Source of the DNA: Caproiciproducens galactitolivorans
GTDB lineage: Bacteria > Bacillota > Clostridia > Oscillospirales > Acutalibacteraceae
Length of the DNA: 64,000 nucleotides
Assembly (NCBI RefSeq): GCF_004768785.1
Contig: NZ_SRMQ01000005.1
Span: forward strand, 1-64,000
Reading direction: 5' to 3'
In this document: positions 17,494-24,737 of the stretch, one piece after another
Layout of the letters: every line of letters begins with the position of its first letter
Numbering within the stretch: position 1 is the stretch's first letter
Made by a program: the position numbers and the translations under genes
Notes under the pieces: model-generated
Told to the model about the DNA's origin: nothing
Databases searched by the model: none
What the model saw: the letters and a program-made list of their open reading frames with translations, nothing else

Positions 17494-17860
17494 TCTGGTC
17501 GAAAATAAAAGAATACAAAAATCGATATCTAATCCGCGCTTTTTAAGGAGAATACTGGGAACATCCGAGTATTCCCAGCTTGAGATGCGCGGATTTCCTG
17601 TTCAGAGCGTTGCGGCAAGTTTCTGTGCGAAAGAGGCTTTTTCCAAAGCGCTTGGAACCGGAATGCGCGGGTTTTCGTTGAGCGAAGTCGAGCTGCTACG
17701 CAAAAGTAGTGGGGAACCGTATTTGTGTTTAAGCGGGGAAGCTCAGCGGATTGCGGAAAGCCGGGGAATCGTCTTTCGTGTTAGTGTAACGCATACGAAA
17801 GAATATGCTTCCGCAGTAGTAATCGGGGAGGAAAAAAACAATGAAGGTATTAAATTGTGA
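17474..17860 (+). CDS. acpS: Holo-[acyl-carrier-protein] synthase AcpS
   Basis: AcpS transfers 4'-phosphopantetheine from CoA to acyl carrier protein. The 128-residue protein has the N-terminal VGIDLVENKRI with the Mg-binding Asp7, the FCAKEAFSKALGTG motif with Glu54, and VSVTHTKEYASAVV near the end. The ATG at 17474 (just after an in-frame TTG) lies inside the preceding gene, so translation is probably coupled. The next gene begins 20 bases before the acpS stop. Confidence 0.95.
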   Translation: MFLVGIDLVENKRIQKSISNPRFLRRILGTSEYSQLEMRGFPVQSVAASFCAKEAFSKALGTGMRGFSLSEVELLRKSSGEPYLCLSGEAQRIAESRGIVFRVSVTHTKEYASAVVIGEEKNNEGIKL

Positions 17861-19376
17861 GCAGTCGAAGGAGCTTGAAAAAAAGGCTGTAGACGCAGGA
17901 ATGAGTTATTTGGAGCTGATGGAAAACGCCGGCGCCGCAGCCGTTCGCTTTATGCGGAAAAAATTCAGCCTGACCAATAAGAAGGTGGTTATTCTCTGCG
18001 GGAAGGGAAATAACGGAGGGGACGGGTTTGTTGCCGGCCGCCTTCTTTCTGAATACGGCGCACAGGTTTCCGTGGTTCTTGTGGACGGATACCCGGTGAC
18101 GGAAATCGCCAAAACTATGTTTTCTCGTCTGAGCGACACAGCGGTGCGTATTGTTCATTATGCGGACAATGCGGGTACTGTCCATCTGCTGGTAAGCGGA
18201 GCGGATTTTATTCTGGATGCAATTTACGGAACGGGTTTTCATGGTTCCGCCGCAGAAAACCTACTTCCGCTTTTCCATTCGGTGCGCCATTCCTCCGCGA
18301 CCGTCATCGCTGTGGATATGCCAAGTGGGGCCAACTGTGAAACCGGCGCTGTGGAAGGGGAATGCATCAAAGCGGATTATACGGTTACGTTTTCCACTTT
18401 GAAAAACGGACATATGATTCGGCCTGCACAGGAATACTGCGGGGAAATCGCCGTTGCGCCGATCGGTATCCGTTCGGATCTGATCAATTCGCAGGAGCAT
18501 TCCCTTGAGGTTACGGAGCAGGCCGACGTCCGTTCGTATTTTACGCCAAGGAACCAGGAAAGCAACAAAGGGGATTATGGTCGCCTGCTGTGCCTGTGCG
18601 GGAGCGACGGAATGGCGGGGGCGGCCGTAATGAGCGCAAAAGCCGCTGTCCGCTGCGGGGCCGGTTTGGTAAACGTAGCTTTGCCCAGGTCGATTTATCC
18701 GATTGTCGCTTCTCAGGTAATTGAACCGATTTATACTTTGCTTGATTATGATCACAGAGGAAATTTGCAGAACGACAGCCTCACAGCCCTGTTTTATGCC
18801 CTTTCCTCGGCAAGCGCCTGCCTGATCGGGTGCGGGCTTGGACAAAGCAAACAGGCAACGGAGCTTGTCCTGGAGTTGATTTCCAAATCACAAGTACCGC
18901 TCATTGTTGACGCAGATGGCATAAACATACTAGCAGAGAATATAAATATATTGAAAACAGTCCAGGTTCCGGTCATATTGACGCCCCACCCCGGCGAAAT
19001 GGCCCGCCTGCTTCAAACTTCAGCAAAAGACGTGCAGGCACATCGGCTTGCATACGCCCGGGATTTTGCGAAGGAGCACAATGTGATTTTGGTGCTTAAA
19101 GGAGCCGGCACGATCATTGCGGAACCAAACGGGATGGCGCATTTGAATATGACGGGGAATGCCGGAATGGCAAAAGGCGGCAGCGGTGATGTGCTGGCGG
19201 GCATGCTTGCTTCCTTTGCCGCGCAGGGGATGGACCCGGTAAAGGCGGCGGTTGGTGCGGTTTACCTTCACGGAGCTGCCGGCGACCGATGTGCCAAAGA
19301 ATTTTCCAAAACCGCGATGCTGCCGACCGACATCCTTGATATGCTTCCGGGGCTGTTCTTGGAAATTGAGCAGTAA
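17841..19376 (+). CDS. nnr: Bifunctional NAD(P)H-hydrate epimerase / ADP-dependent dehydratase
   Basis: The 511-residue protein repairs hydrated NADH and NADPH. The N-terminal YjeF_N half (about 1-210) has the epimerase motif CGKGNNGGDGFVAGRLL; the C-terminal ribokinase-like half (about 225-510) has the dehydratase motifs LTPHPGEMARLL and GNAGMAKGGSGDVLAGMLA. The fusion is the usual bacterial form. It overlaps acpS by 20 bases and has GGGGAGG before its ATG. acpS-nnr linkage is common in Firmicutes. Confidence 0.96.
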   Translation: MKVLNCEQSKELEKKAVDAGMSYLELMENAGAAAVRFMRKKFSLTNKKVVILCGKGNNGGDGFVAGRLLSEYGAQVSVVLVDGYPVTEIAKTMFSRLSDTAVRIVHYADNAGTVHLLVSGADFILDAIYGTGFHGSAAENLLPLFHSVRHSSATVIAVDMPSGANCETGAVEGECIKADYTVTFSTLKNGHMIRPAQEYCGEIAVAPIGIRSDLINSQEHSLEVTEQADVRSYFTPRNQESNKGDYGRLLCLCGSDGMAGAAVMSAKAAVRCGAGLVNVALPRSIYPIVASQVIEPIYTLLDYDHRGNLQNDSLTALFYALSSASACLIGCGLGQSKQATELVLELISKSQVPLIVDADGINILAENINILKTVQVPVILTPHPGEMARLLQTSAKDVQAHRLAYARDFAKEHNVILVLKGAGTIIAEPNGMAHLNMTGNAGMAKGGSGDVLAGMLASFAAQGMDPVKAAVGAVYLHGAAGDRCAKEFSKTAMLPTDILDMLPGLFLEIEQ

Positions 19377-19438
19377 AGCCGCCTGTTTTCCGCGAAATAC
19401 CGCGGCGCTCAATATTTTTTTGCGGAGAATGTACAGCC

Positions 19439-19996
19439 ATGCGCCGAATATTTTGTATTTTCGCTTTTCTTGTTCTGGTTTTGCCGCTTGCCGCTTGTTC
19501 TTCGCCAACGGTGCAAGCAGCCGAGATTCATTTTTCTTTTCAATGCAAAGCCGATGTAAACACCAACGGAGAACAGTTCCTCTGCAATCTGAGCCGTACC
19601 GCGCCGGGCAGGGCAAGCGTTCAGGTTTTAAGCGGGGATTTAGATGGGTTGTCTTTTGATTGGGACGGGGACGGCTTTTCCATTTCATACAAGGACCTTT
19701 GTGCGAAGAGCGAGGACTGCGTGCTGCCGGATACGGCCTTTGCATCCGTTCTTGTTAAGGTTCTGGATTATGCGGAGAGAAGCGATTCCTTGACTTCGGG
19801 CGCAGATGGAAGCTTCACCGGAACTTTTGAGGATAAGGACTTCACGATCACCGTCGATAAAAATACAGGGGATATCCAAACGCTCGTTATTCCTGAAACA
19901 AATTTATCCGTTAAATTTTATAATCACAATAAAGAAAAAAGGTGTAACGTCTGTTACACCTTTTTGTTTTATATTTATGTCATCAGGCACAGATAA
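19439..19996 (+). CDS. Putative lipoprotein, unknown function; frame runs through a terminator
   Basis: The 185-residue frame begins with a lipoprotein signal peptide: MRRIFCIFAFLVLVL followed by the lipobox LPLAAC, with Cys20 as the lipidated residue. The mature part (about 21-160) is beta-rich and unrecognised; ITVDKNTGDIQTL resembles the ends of LolA-like domains only loosely. In B. subtilis a lipoprotein (YdcC) also follows acpS and precedes the ndoA locus. The last ~24 residues are encoded within and beyond a terminator hairpin at 19936-19966, so the natural C-terminus may be nearer residue 160 or the gene may have lost its stop codon by frameshift. Confidence 0.75.
   Translation: MRRIFCIFAFLVLVLPLAACSSPTVQAAEIHFSFQCKADVNTNGEQFLCNLSRTAPGRASVQVLSGDLDGLSFDWDGDGFSISYKDLCAKSEDCVLPDTAFASVLVKVLDYAERSDSLTSGADGSFTGTFEDKDFTITVDKNTGDIQTLVIPETNLSVKFYNHNKEKRCNVCYTFLFYIYVIRHR
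19936..19966 (+). terminator. Terminator hairpin lying inside the lipoprotein frame
   Basis: AAAAAGGTGTAAC (19936-19948) pairs perfectly with GTTACACCTTTTT (19953-19965) around a 4-base loop, followed by a T-rich run. It is a classical intrinsic terminator and would end the DUF6106-acpS-nnr-lipoprotein transcript. Confidence 0.85.
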
Positions 19997-20022
19997 ATAA
20001 TATTATGTGTTAGGGACTGCCT

Positions 20023-20091
20023 ATGAATAAAACCATTCAGCAATGTCAAGAATATTGGCAGAAACTATATCATAAATTATGCGGAGTGTGA
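20023..20091 (+). CDS. 22-codon ORF immediately upstream of the ndoA toxin gene
   Basis: ATG 20023 has AGGGA eight bases upstream and opens 22 codons (starting [12 protein letters not shown]) to TGA 20089-20091, two bases before the toxin's GTG. It occupies the place where the ~90-residue ribbon-helix-helix antitoxin gene (ndoAI) is normally found, but is far too short for that and shows no RHH pattern. It may couple translation to the toxin, be an antitoxin remnant, or be chance. Confidence 0.35.
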   Translation: MNKTIQQCQEYWQKLYHKLCGV

Positions 20092-20093
20092 AA

Positions 20094-20468
20094 GTGGTGA
20101 ATATTCGAAGAGGCGATATCTATTATGCTGACCTAAGCCCTGTCGTCGGTTCTGAGCAGGGCGGTGTCCGTCCGGTTCTGATTGTTCAGAATGATGTTGG
20201 AAACCGGTTCAGTCCAACCGTAATTGCGGCGGCCATTACCAGCCAGCGGTCGAAAGCCAATCTTCCAACGCATATTATGCTGAACGCGGAAACCACCGGA
20301 CTTGCGAAAGATTCCGTCGTATTGCTGGAACAGGTTCGTACAATCGATAAGCACAGACTGAAGGAGCGCATGGGGCGCCTTGATAATACGTGCATGTCAC
20401 AGGTCGATCAGGCTTTGTCTATTAGCTTTGGCCTTGATTTTGCTCAGGAACAACGTGAGGCTACATAG
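20094..20468 (+). CDS. ndoA: NdoA/MazF family mRNA interferase toxin
   Basis: The 124-residue protein is close to B. subtilis NdoA (EndoA): [24 protein letters not shown] is spread over residues 5-28 and [15 protein letters not shown] lies near 80-95. The family cuts mRNA at U-rich sites (UACAU in B. subtilis). GGAG lies 7 bases before GTG 20094; an upstream in-frame ATG at 20079 lacks a ribosome site. In B. subtilis it sits in acpS-ydcC-alr-ndoAI-ndoA; here acpS, a lipoprotein and ndoA remain, but alr and the antitoxin gene are missing from the locus. Confidence 0.93.
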   Translation: MVNIRRGDIYYADLSPVVGSEQGGVRPVLIVQNDVGNRFSPTVIAAAITSQRSKANLPTHIMLNAETTGLAKDSVVLLEQVRTIDKHRLKERMGRLDNTCMSQVDQALSISFGLDFAQEQREAT

Positions 20469-20493
20469 AAGTGCCTGAAATCATAATAGCGAC

Positions 20494-20522
20494 GTATATT
20501 TATTTGGGAATGCGGAAAACTA
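20494..20522 (+). promoter_or_regulatory. Possible forespore sigma-factor promoter of the CotF-like genes
   Basis: GTATA (20494-20498), 15 bases, GGAAAACTA (20514-20522) fits the sigma-F/sigma-G style (GNATA then GG-purine-rich). It lies 32 bases before the first coat-like gene, and the products are spore-related. The match is by eye. Confidence 0.4.
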
Positions 20523-20553
20523 AGAAAACCAAATAAAAAGGAGTGTGTTACAA

Positions 20554-20736
20554 TTGGCGTTAACGGAAAAGGAGCTGTCCGCAATTGAGGACCAGCTTAG
20601 TAACGAAAAGCTTCTTATCACAAAGTTTAAAGCCTACTCCCAGATGTGCTCGGATTCGGATATCAAGCAGAAATGCAATTCCATTGCGAGCCGGCATCAG
20701 GAACATTATGACAGGCTTTTAAACTTTTTGAGTTAA
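20554..20736 (+). CDS. Small CotF-like spore coat protein
   Basis: A 60-residue, all-helical protein (starting MALTEKEL from TTG) containing LLITKFKAY and a C-terminal HQEHYDRLL helix, as in short CotF-type spore coat proteins of Clostridia. GGAG lies 10 bases before TTG 20554; the GTG at 20545 is too close to it. It precedes a second CotF-like gene by 11 bases, and the two probably form a pair. Expression is likely sporulation-specific. Confidence 0.8.
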   Translation: MALTEKELSAIEDQLSNEKLLITKFKAYSQMCSDSDIKQKCNSIASRHQEHYDRLLNFLS

Positions 20737-20747
20737 GGAGTGGGAAC

Positions 20748-21047
20748 ATGAACAATTCACAATCGAGCAATTCACAGTCCAGCGGCGCTCAGATGCAGGA
20801 TAAGGAGATTTTGACCGATGTCCTGACTTCCCAGAAACATGTGACAGAAACCTATAATTCGTTTGCAAATGAGTGCGCGACCCCGAATATCAGAGACGAA
20901 TTCATGCGTATTCTTGAAGATGAGCACAAAATCCAAGCCGAAGTTTTTGACGACATGAAAAAACGCGGCTGGTATCCGACGCCCGCTGCGGAACAGCAGA
21001 AAATCCAGCAAGCAAAGCAAAAATTCCAAAATCAGAACCAACAGTAA
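20748..21047 (+). CDS. CotF family spore coat protein
   Basis: The 99-residue protein has a Ser/Asn/Gln-rich N-terminus (about 1-16), a helical CotF-like core (about 17-75: DKEILTDVLTSQKHVTETY is within it, followed by CATPNIRDEFMRIL and DDMKKRGWYP) and a Gln/Asn-rich tail. CotF-family proteins are found in spore coats, though the function is structural or unknown. GGAG precedes the ATG. A terminator follows at 21059. Confidence 0.85.
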   Translation: MNNSQSSNSQSSGAQMQDKEILTDVLTSQKHVTETYNSFANECATPNIRDEFMRILEDEHKIQAEVFDDMKKRGWYPTPAAEQQKIQQAKQKFQNQNQQ

Positions 21048-21058
21048 TTACCGATCTG

Positions 21059-21087
21059 CCGGCTTCTTCCCGAAGCCGGTATTTTTA
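21059..21087 (+). terminator. Terminator after the CotF-like pair
   Basis: CCGGCTTC (21059-21066) pairs with GAAGCCGG (21072-21079) over a 5-base loop, followed by TATTTTT. It separates the coat genes from spoIIGA. Confidence 0.85.
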
Positions 21088-21107
21088 ATTCTTGTTCCAA
21101 TACAATA

Positions 21108-21141
21108 TTTGACACAATGTTTGACCTTATACCGCTATAAT
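21108..21141 (+). promoter_or_regulatory. Spo0A-type promoter of spoIIGA-sigE
   Basis: TTGACA (21109-21114) and TATAAT (21136-21141) are consensus boxes separated by 21 bases, an unusually long spacer. The B. subtilis spoIIG promoter has a similarly long 22-base spacer and needs Spo0A. Two TTTGAC repeats 12 bases apart (21108-21114 and 21120-21126) read as TGTCAAA and GGTCAAA on the other strand, close to the Spo0A box TGTCGAA. Confidence 0.6.
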
Positions 21142-21167
21142 AACTTTATCGCAGGGAGGGATCCTCT

Positions 21168-21989
21168 TTGAAGCAGAAGATTTACATAGATATTCTGGTC
21201 GGCGTAAATCTTTTTATCAATTATTTTTTATTGCTTGCTGTTTCAAAGCTTCTGTCGCTTCCGGTAAAACGTTCGCGCCTTCTCCTTGCCGCTTCTTTGG
21301 GCGCTGTTGGTTCCCTTTCGATTTTACTGCCGGAAATTCCGATGTTTTTTTCATTTTTATTAAAGATGGCAATGTCGGCGCTCATTATTCTGGCGGCGTA
21401 TCCGCTTGCCGGGCTGAAATCCTTTCTGCGTGAACTCGCTGCGTTTTACGTCATCAGCTTTTCCTTTGCGGGATTCATGATTGCATTGTGGTATTTTTTC
21501 GCCCCTCAGGGGCTAATTATAAAAAATTCGGTTGTCTACTTCAATATTTCACCGCTGTTTCTAGTGGGGATGACCGTTATCTGTTATTTCATCATCCGGC
21601 TCATTCATCGCATAACCGGGCGGCAGGCCCCGGAAGACCTGTTCTGCACCATTCAAATCGATATGAATGGCAGGACCGTTTCCTGTTCAGCGAAGGTGGA
21701 TACCGGGAATACGCTGAAAGAGCCGTTTTCAAATGCCCCGGTTGCTGTGGTGTGTGAAGACTGCATAACAGAAATCATACCAAAGGAGAATAAAAAAATC
21801 CGTTTGGTTCCTTATCAGTCCGTTTCCGGCACCGGGCTTCTTCCCGCGTTTAAGCCGGATAAACTGACCGTATGTATCGGAAGCCGGAAAACGGAAATTC
21901 ACGAAGTGTACATAGCGGTTACAAAATCCAAGCTGGGAGCATTCAGCGCGCTTCTGAACCCGGATCTGTGTCAAAAAACGTCTGCCTAA
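21168..21989 (+). CDS. spoIIGA: Sigma-E processing peptidase SpoIIGA
   Basis: The 273-residue protein has five hydrophobic segments in residues 5-145 and a C-terminal aspartic-protease-like domain with the catalytic Asp178 in [11 protein letters not shown]. In the mother-cell membrane it removes the pro-sequence from sigma-E when activated by SpoIIR. It starts at TTG 21168 behind GGGAGG. sigE follows 55 bases downstream, the normal order. The preceding promoter looks Spo0A-dependent. Confidence 0.95.
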   Translation: MKQKIYIDILVGVNLFINYFLLLAVSKLLSLPVKRSRLLLAASLGAVGSLSILLPEIPMFFSFLLKMAMSALIILAAYPLAGLKSFLRELAAFYVISFSFAGFMIALWYFFAPQGLIIKNSVVYFNISPLFLVGMTVICYFIIRLIHRITGRQAPEDLFCTIQIDMNGRTVSCSAKVDTGNTLKEPFSNAPVAVVCEDCITEIIPKENKKIRLVPYQSVSGTGLLPAFKPDKLTVCIGSRKTEIHEVYIAVTKSKLGAFSALLNPDLCQKTSA

Positions 21990-22044
21990 ATTTGGCCGTA
22001 GGCGGACGATTTATCCGCCGCGGCGGCAGCGGCAAAAGGGACAG

Positions 22045-22773
22045 ATGAAAATGGGAATGAATAATTTGATACGGGAATTGGGAAATAAGCTGTCACAAAT
22101 ATGGCTTCGGCTGGGTCTGAACGGGCATATTCACTATATCAACGGGCCCGAAACGCTTCCTCCGCCGCTGACCAAGAAAGAAGAGGAGAAGGTGATGCAG
22201 AATATTCTGAATAATATTCCGAATGCGCGGGAACCGCTCATCACCCATAATCTCAGGCTGGTTGTTTATATCGCAAAAAAATTCGAATCAAGTAGCGCCG
22301 GAGTCGAAGATTTGATTTCCATCGGGACCATCGGCCTGATTAAGGCCGTAAACACTTTTTGCCCTGAACGGAACATCAAGCTTGCTACATACGCTTCCCG
22401 CTGTATTGAAAACGAAATTCTGATGTACCTGCGCAAAAGTTCCCAGCTTAAAAACGAGGTGTCGATCGATGACCCGCTAAATGTCGACTGGGATGGGAAC
22501 GAGCTTTTGCTTTCCGATATTTTAGGTAGTGAGCAGGATACGGTCAATCGCAATATTGAGCAGGAGGTGGAACGGGATCTGCTGCTGGATGCAGTCGCAC
22601 ATCTTGCTCCGCGTGAGCGGGAGATTATGCAGCTTCGCTTTGGTTTAAATAATACCAAGGAGCATACGCAGAAGGAAGTCGCCGATACCCTTGGAATTTC
22701 CCAATCCTACATATCGCGCCTGGAAAAGCGCATCATTGAACGGCTGAAGAAGGATTTGGAGCGGGTCAGTTAG
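22045..22773 (+). CDS. sigE: RNA polymerase sporulation sigma factor E (pro-sigma-E)
   Basis: The 242-residue protein starts with the pro-sequence region (about 1-28, followed by [12 protein letters not shown]), then sigma region 2 ([47 protein letters not shown]) and region 4 with the C-terminal helix-turn-helix ([22 protein letters not shown]). It drives early mother-cell gene expression after SpoIIGA cleavage. AAAGGGA precedes ATG 22045. The 3' end overlaps the convergent DNA-glycosylase gene by 8 bases, with no room for a terminator. Confidence 0.97.
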   Translation: MKMGMNNLIRELGNKLSQIWLRLGLNGHIHYINGPETLPPPLTKKEEEKVMQNILNNIPNAREPLITHNLRLVVYIAKKFESSSAGVEDLISIGTIGLIKAVNTFCPERNIKLATYASRCIENEILMYLRKSSQLKNEVSIDDPLNVDWDGNELLLSDILGSEQDTVNRNIEQEVERDLLLDAVAHLAPREREIMQLRFGLNNTKEHTQKEVADTLGISQSYISRLEKRIIERLKKDLERVS

Positions 22774-23266
22774 CTTTTAAATAGGGGAGGATTATGCTGT
22801 AGGCCTCTTTTAAGCGTTCATAATTGTAATACCGGCAGTTGGCCGGACTTGTAGAAGGCAGGGGGATAGAAGGAATTCCGGTGTTTTTCTCGCAGAAGCG
22901 ATGGTACAAGGAAGCTGCTTTTGCGCCAGTTGTAAATACGGTGCTTATTCCGTTTTTTCTCAGGAAATCGCCAATGTCGTTCGGTACAGGGTTCTGTATG
23001 CTGTTGTCGTCCGCGCCGGTAATGGTACAGCTTTTCAGAACGTCCCAAAGCGCAATATGGTTCCGAAGCAGGAAATCGGTTTTTTCCTCATTTGTTACCG
23101 GAAGTTCCTGGGACAGCAGGTCGGAAACTACGCGCCAGAAACGGTTTTGTGGATGGGAGTAATAAAAACCCGCCTCGCGGGATTTGGGCGACGGCATGGT
23201 GCCCAAAATCAAAACGCGGGAATCTACGTCGTAAATCGGCGGTAAAGTATGTTCAACCGTTTCCAT
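22766..23266 (-). CDS. DNA-deoxyinosine glycosylase (uracil-DNA glycosylase superfamily)
   Basis: The 166-residue protein contains [19 protein letters not shown] (residues about 18-36) and HPQNRFW, the signature of hypoxanthine-DNA glycosylases in the UDG superfamily, plus a C-terminal [10 protein letters not shown] loop. It probably removes deaminated adenine from DNA. The start overlaps the end of the cca-type gene by 14 bases on the same strand, so the two form a small operon. It converges on sigE, overlapping its stop. Confidence 0.88.
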   Translation of the reverse strand: METVEHTLPPIYDVDSRVLILGTMPSPKSREAGFYYSHPQNRFWRVVSDLLSQELPVTNEEKTDFLLRNHIALWDVLKSCTITGADDNSIQNPVPNDIGDFLRKNGISTVFTTGAKAASLYHRFCEKNTGIPSIPLPSTSPANCRYYNYERLKEAYSIILPYLKAN

Positions 23267-24563
23267 TGCAGATTCCTTCCTTTTGTTGAATCATATATTT
23301 TATCAACTCCGAATTTTGGTTCGGGCATTTTCCGTCCATTACGGCGTTCAGAAGAAAAGAAAGCGTTTTGCCGATCTCGGCGCCCTTGGGAATGCCCAGC
23401 TTCATCAAATCCACACCGTTGACGGCAAGCCCCTTTATGGAATAGCAAAGGCCGGATTTCAGAATGTCGTCCAGAATTTTTTCCGTTTCCGCCAATTTTT
23501 CCAGCGCTTTGCTATCAACCGGGAGCCGTGCTTTCGCATCCGCCTCTTTTACTTTTAGCAGCAGCCGGAAATGATCGGCTCCAAGTTGGTTCAAATACCT
23601 TAAAATCTGTTTTTGTTCAGAAGGCAGCGGAAGATTCCGCTGCTTTACCAGCTCCGATACAGTACGGACAGTCCCTCCGTCGTATCGGAGTCTTTTTAGC
23701 GCCTGTTCTACCATTTCGGCACCCTTCAAATCGGGATATTCATGCTCTGTTTTGCTGATCTCATGAAGAAGCATTGTCAGGCGCAGTATGGGCGCTGCTT
23801 CCACGGCGCTGATGGCTTTCAGAGTGTGCTCCCAAATATTCTGGCCACAGCTGTTGTGCAATGTGGGCAAGGGTTCAATTTCGGGGAGAAACTGTTCGAT
23901 GGCTATGCGAAAATCCCTTAGAATTCCTTCGGCTCCGCAGCCACAAATGAGCTTGGTGAATTCCGTATGGATCCGTTCGGCCGAAATCAGGCGGAGACGA
24001 CCGCGATTTCTTCGGATGCTTTCCGATGTTTCTCTTTCAATTTCAAAACCTAGGACGGAAGAAAAACGCAGCGCGCGTAAAATCCGCAGACCGTCCTCCT
24101 GAAATCGAAGGTCTGGATTGCCTACGCAGCAGATTCGCCGGTGCCGTATATCTTCCAGCCCTTTGAAACAGTCGACCAGTCCGTTTGCGGGATTATAAGC
24201 CAACGCGTTCATGGTAAAATCCCTGCGCGCCAAATCCTCTTTCAGATTCCGCGTAAAGCGGATACTGTTAGGGTGGCGGCTGTCGGTATATTCGCCATCT
24301 ATCCGATAGGCGGTAACCTCAATTGGCATATGGTCAATTTGCACGGTTAAGGTTCCGTGCTTTATTCCGGTTTCAATACATTTATAATTTGTAAAAGCCT
24401 TCTTTATTTCCTCCGGCCTTGCGGAAGTCGTAACATCCCAGTCAAAAGGCTTCTTGCCCATTATGGTGTCGCGCACGCAGCCACCGACTATGTAGGCCTC
24501 AAAGCCGGCGCGCACCAATATTTCGATTGCTTTTTCAACCTGTGGCGGTAATTGTATCTTCAT
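23253..24563 (-). CDS. cca: CCA tRNA nucleotidyltransferase / poly(A) polymerase family with HD domain
   Basis: The 436-residue protein has the class II nucleotidyltransferase head domain: GGCVRD (27-32), catalytic Asp41 and Asp43 in FDWDVTT, and RRDFTMNALAYNP (about 112-124). The tRNA-binding neck/body follows, with the divergent HD-domain region LTMLLHEISKTEHEYPD (about 260-276). It adds or repairs the CCA end of tRNAs. It is the first gene of a minus-strand pair with the DNA glycosylase, lying between sigE and sigG, which are adjacent in Bacillus. Confidence 0.94.
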   Translation of the reverse strand: MKIQLPPQVEKAIEILVRAGFEAYIVGGCVRDTIMGKKPFDWDVTTSARPEEIKKAFTNYKCIETGIKHGTLTVQIDHMPIEVTAYRIDGEYTDSRHPNSIRFTRNLKEDLARRDFTMNALAYNPANGLVDCFKGLEDIRHRRICCVGNPDLRFQEDGLRILRALRFSSVLGFEIERETSESIRRNRGRLRLISAERIHTEFTKLICGCGAEGILRDFRIAIEQFLPEIEPLPTLHNSCGQNIWEHTLKAISAVEAAPILRLTMLLHEISKTEHEYPDLKGAEMVEQALKRLRYDGGTVRTVSELVKQRNLPLPSEQKQILRYLNQLGADHFRLLLKVKEADAKARLPVDSKALEKLAETEKILDDILKSGLCYSIKGLAVNGVDLMKLGIPKGAEIGKTLSFLLNAVMDGKCPNQNSELIKYMIQQKEGICNGNG

Positions 24564-24675
24564 TTCTCCGCCCTTCTTACACTATAAAATAATTGCGAAA
24601 ATTCATTATAAATAGTATATACTGGGAATACGGGGAAAAGCAAATAGGTGTCCGAATATTTTTAATTTTTCCTTC

Positions 24676-24705
24676 GCATGAATCACCCTACCCATGGTAA
24701 TAATG
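24676..24705 (+). promoter_or_regulatory. Sigma-F-like promoter of sigG
   Basis: GCATG (24676-24680), a 15-base spacer and GGTAATAATG (24696-24705) fit the forespore pattern GYATA-15-GGnnAnAHTR; the -10 part matches at every fixed position. It lies 33 bases before the sigG ATG. In B. subtilis sigG is transcribed by sigma-F. Confidence 0.55.
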
Positions 24706-24737
24706 ATAGTAAGTTTTACATGGAATGAGGGGACGGC

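Noticed and set aside
19377-19438. Terminator between the nnr gene and the lipoprotein gene
   Set aside because: CCGCG and CGCGG could form a 5-bp stem, but the T-run lies 9 bases further on, which is too far for a good intrinsic terminator.
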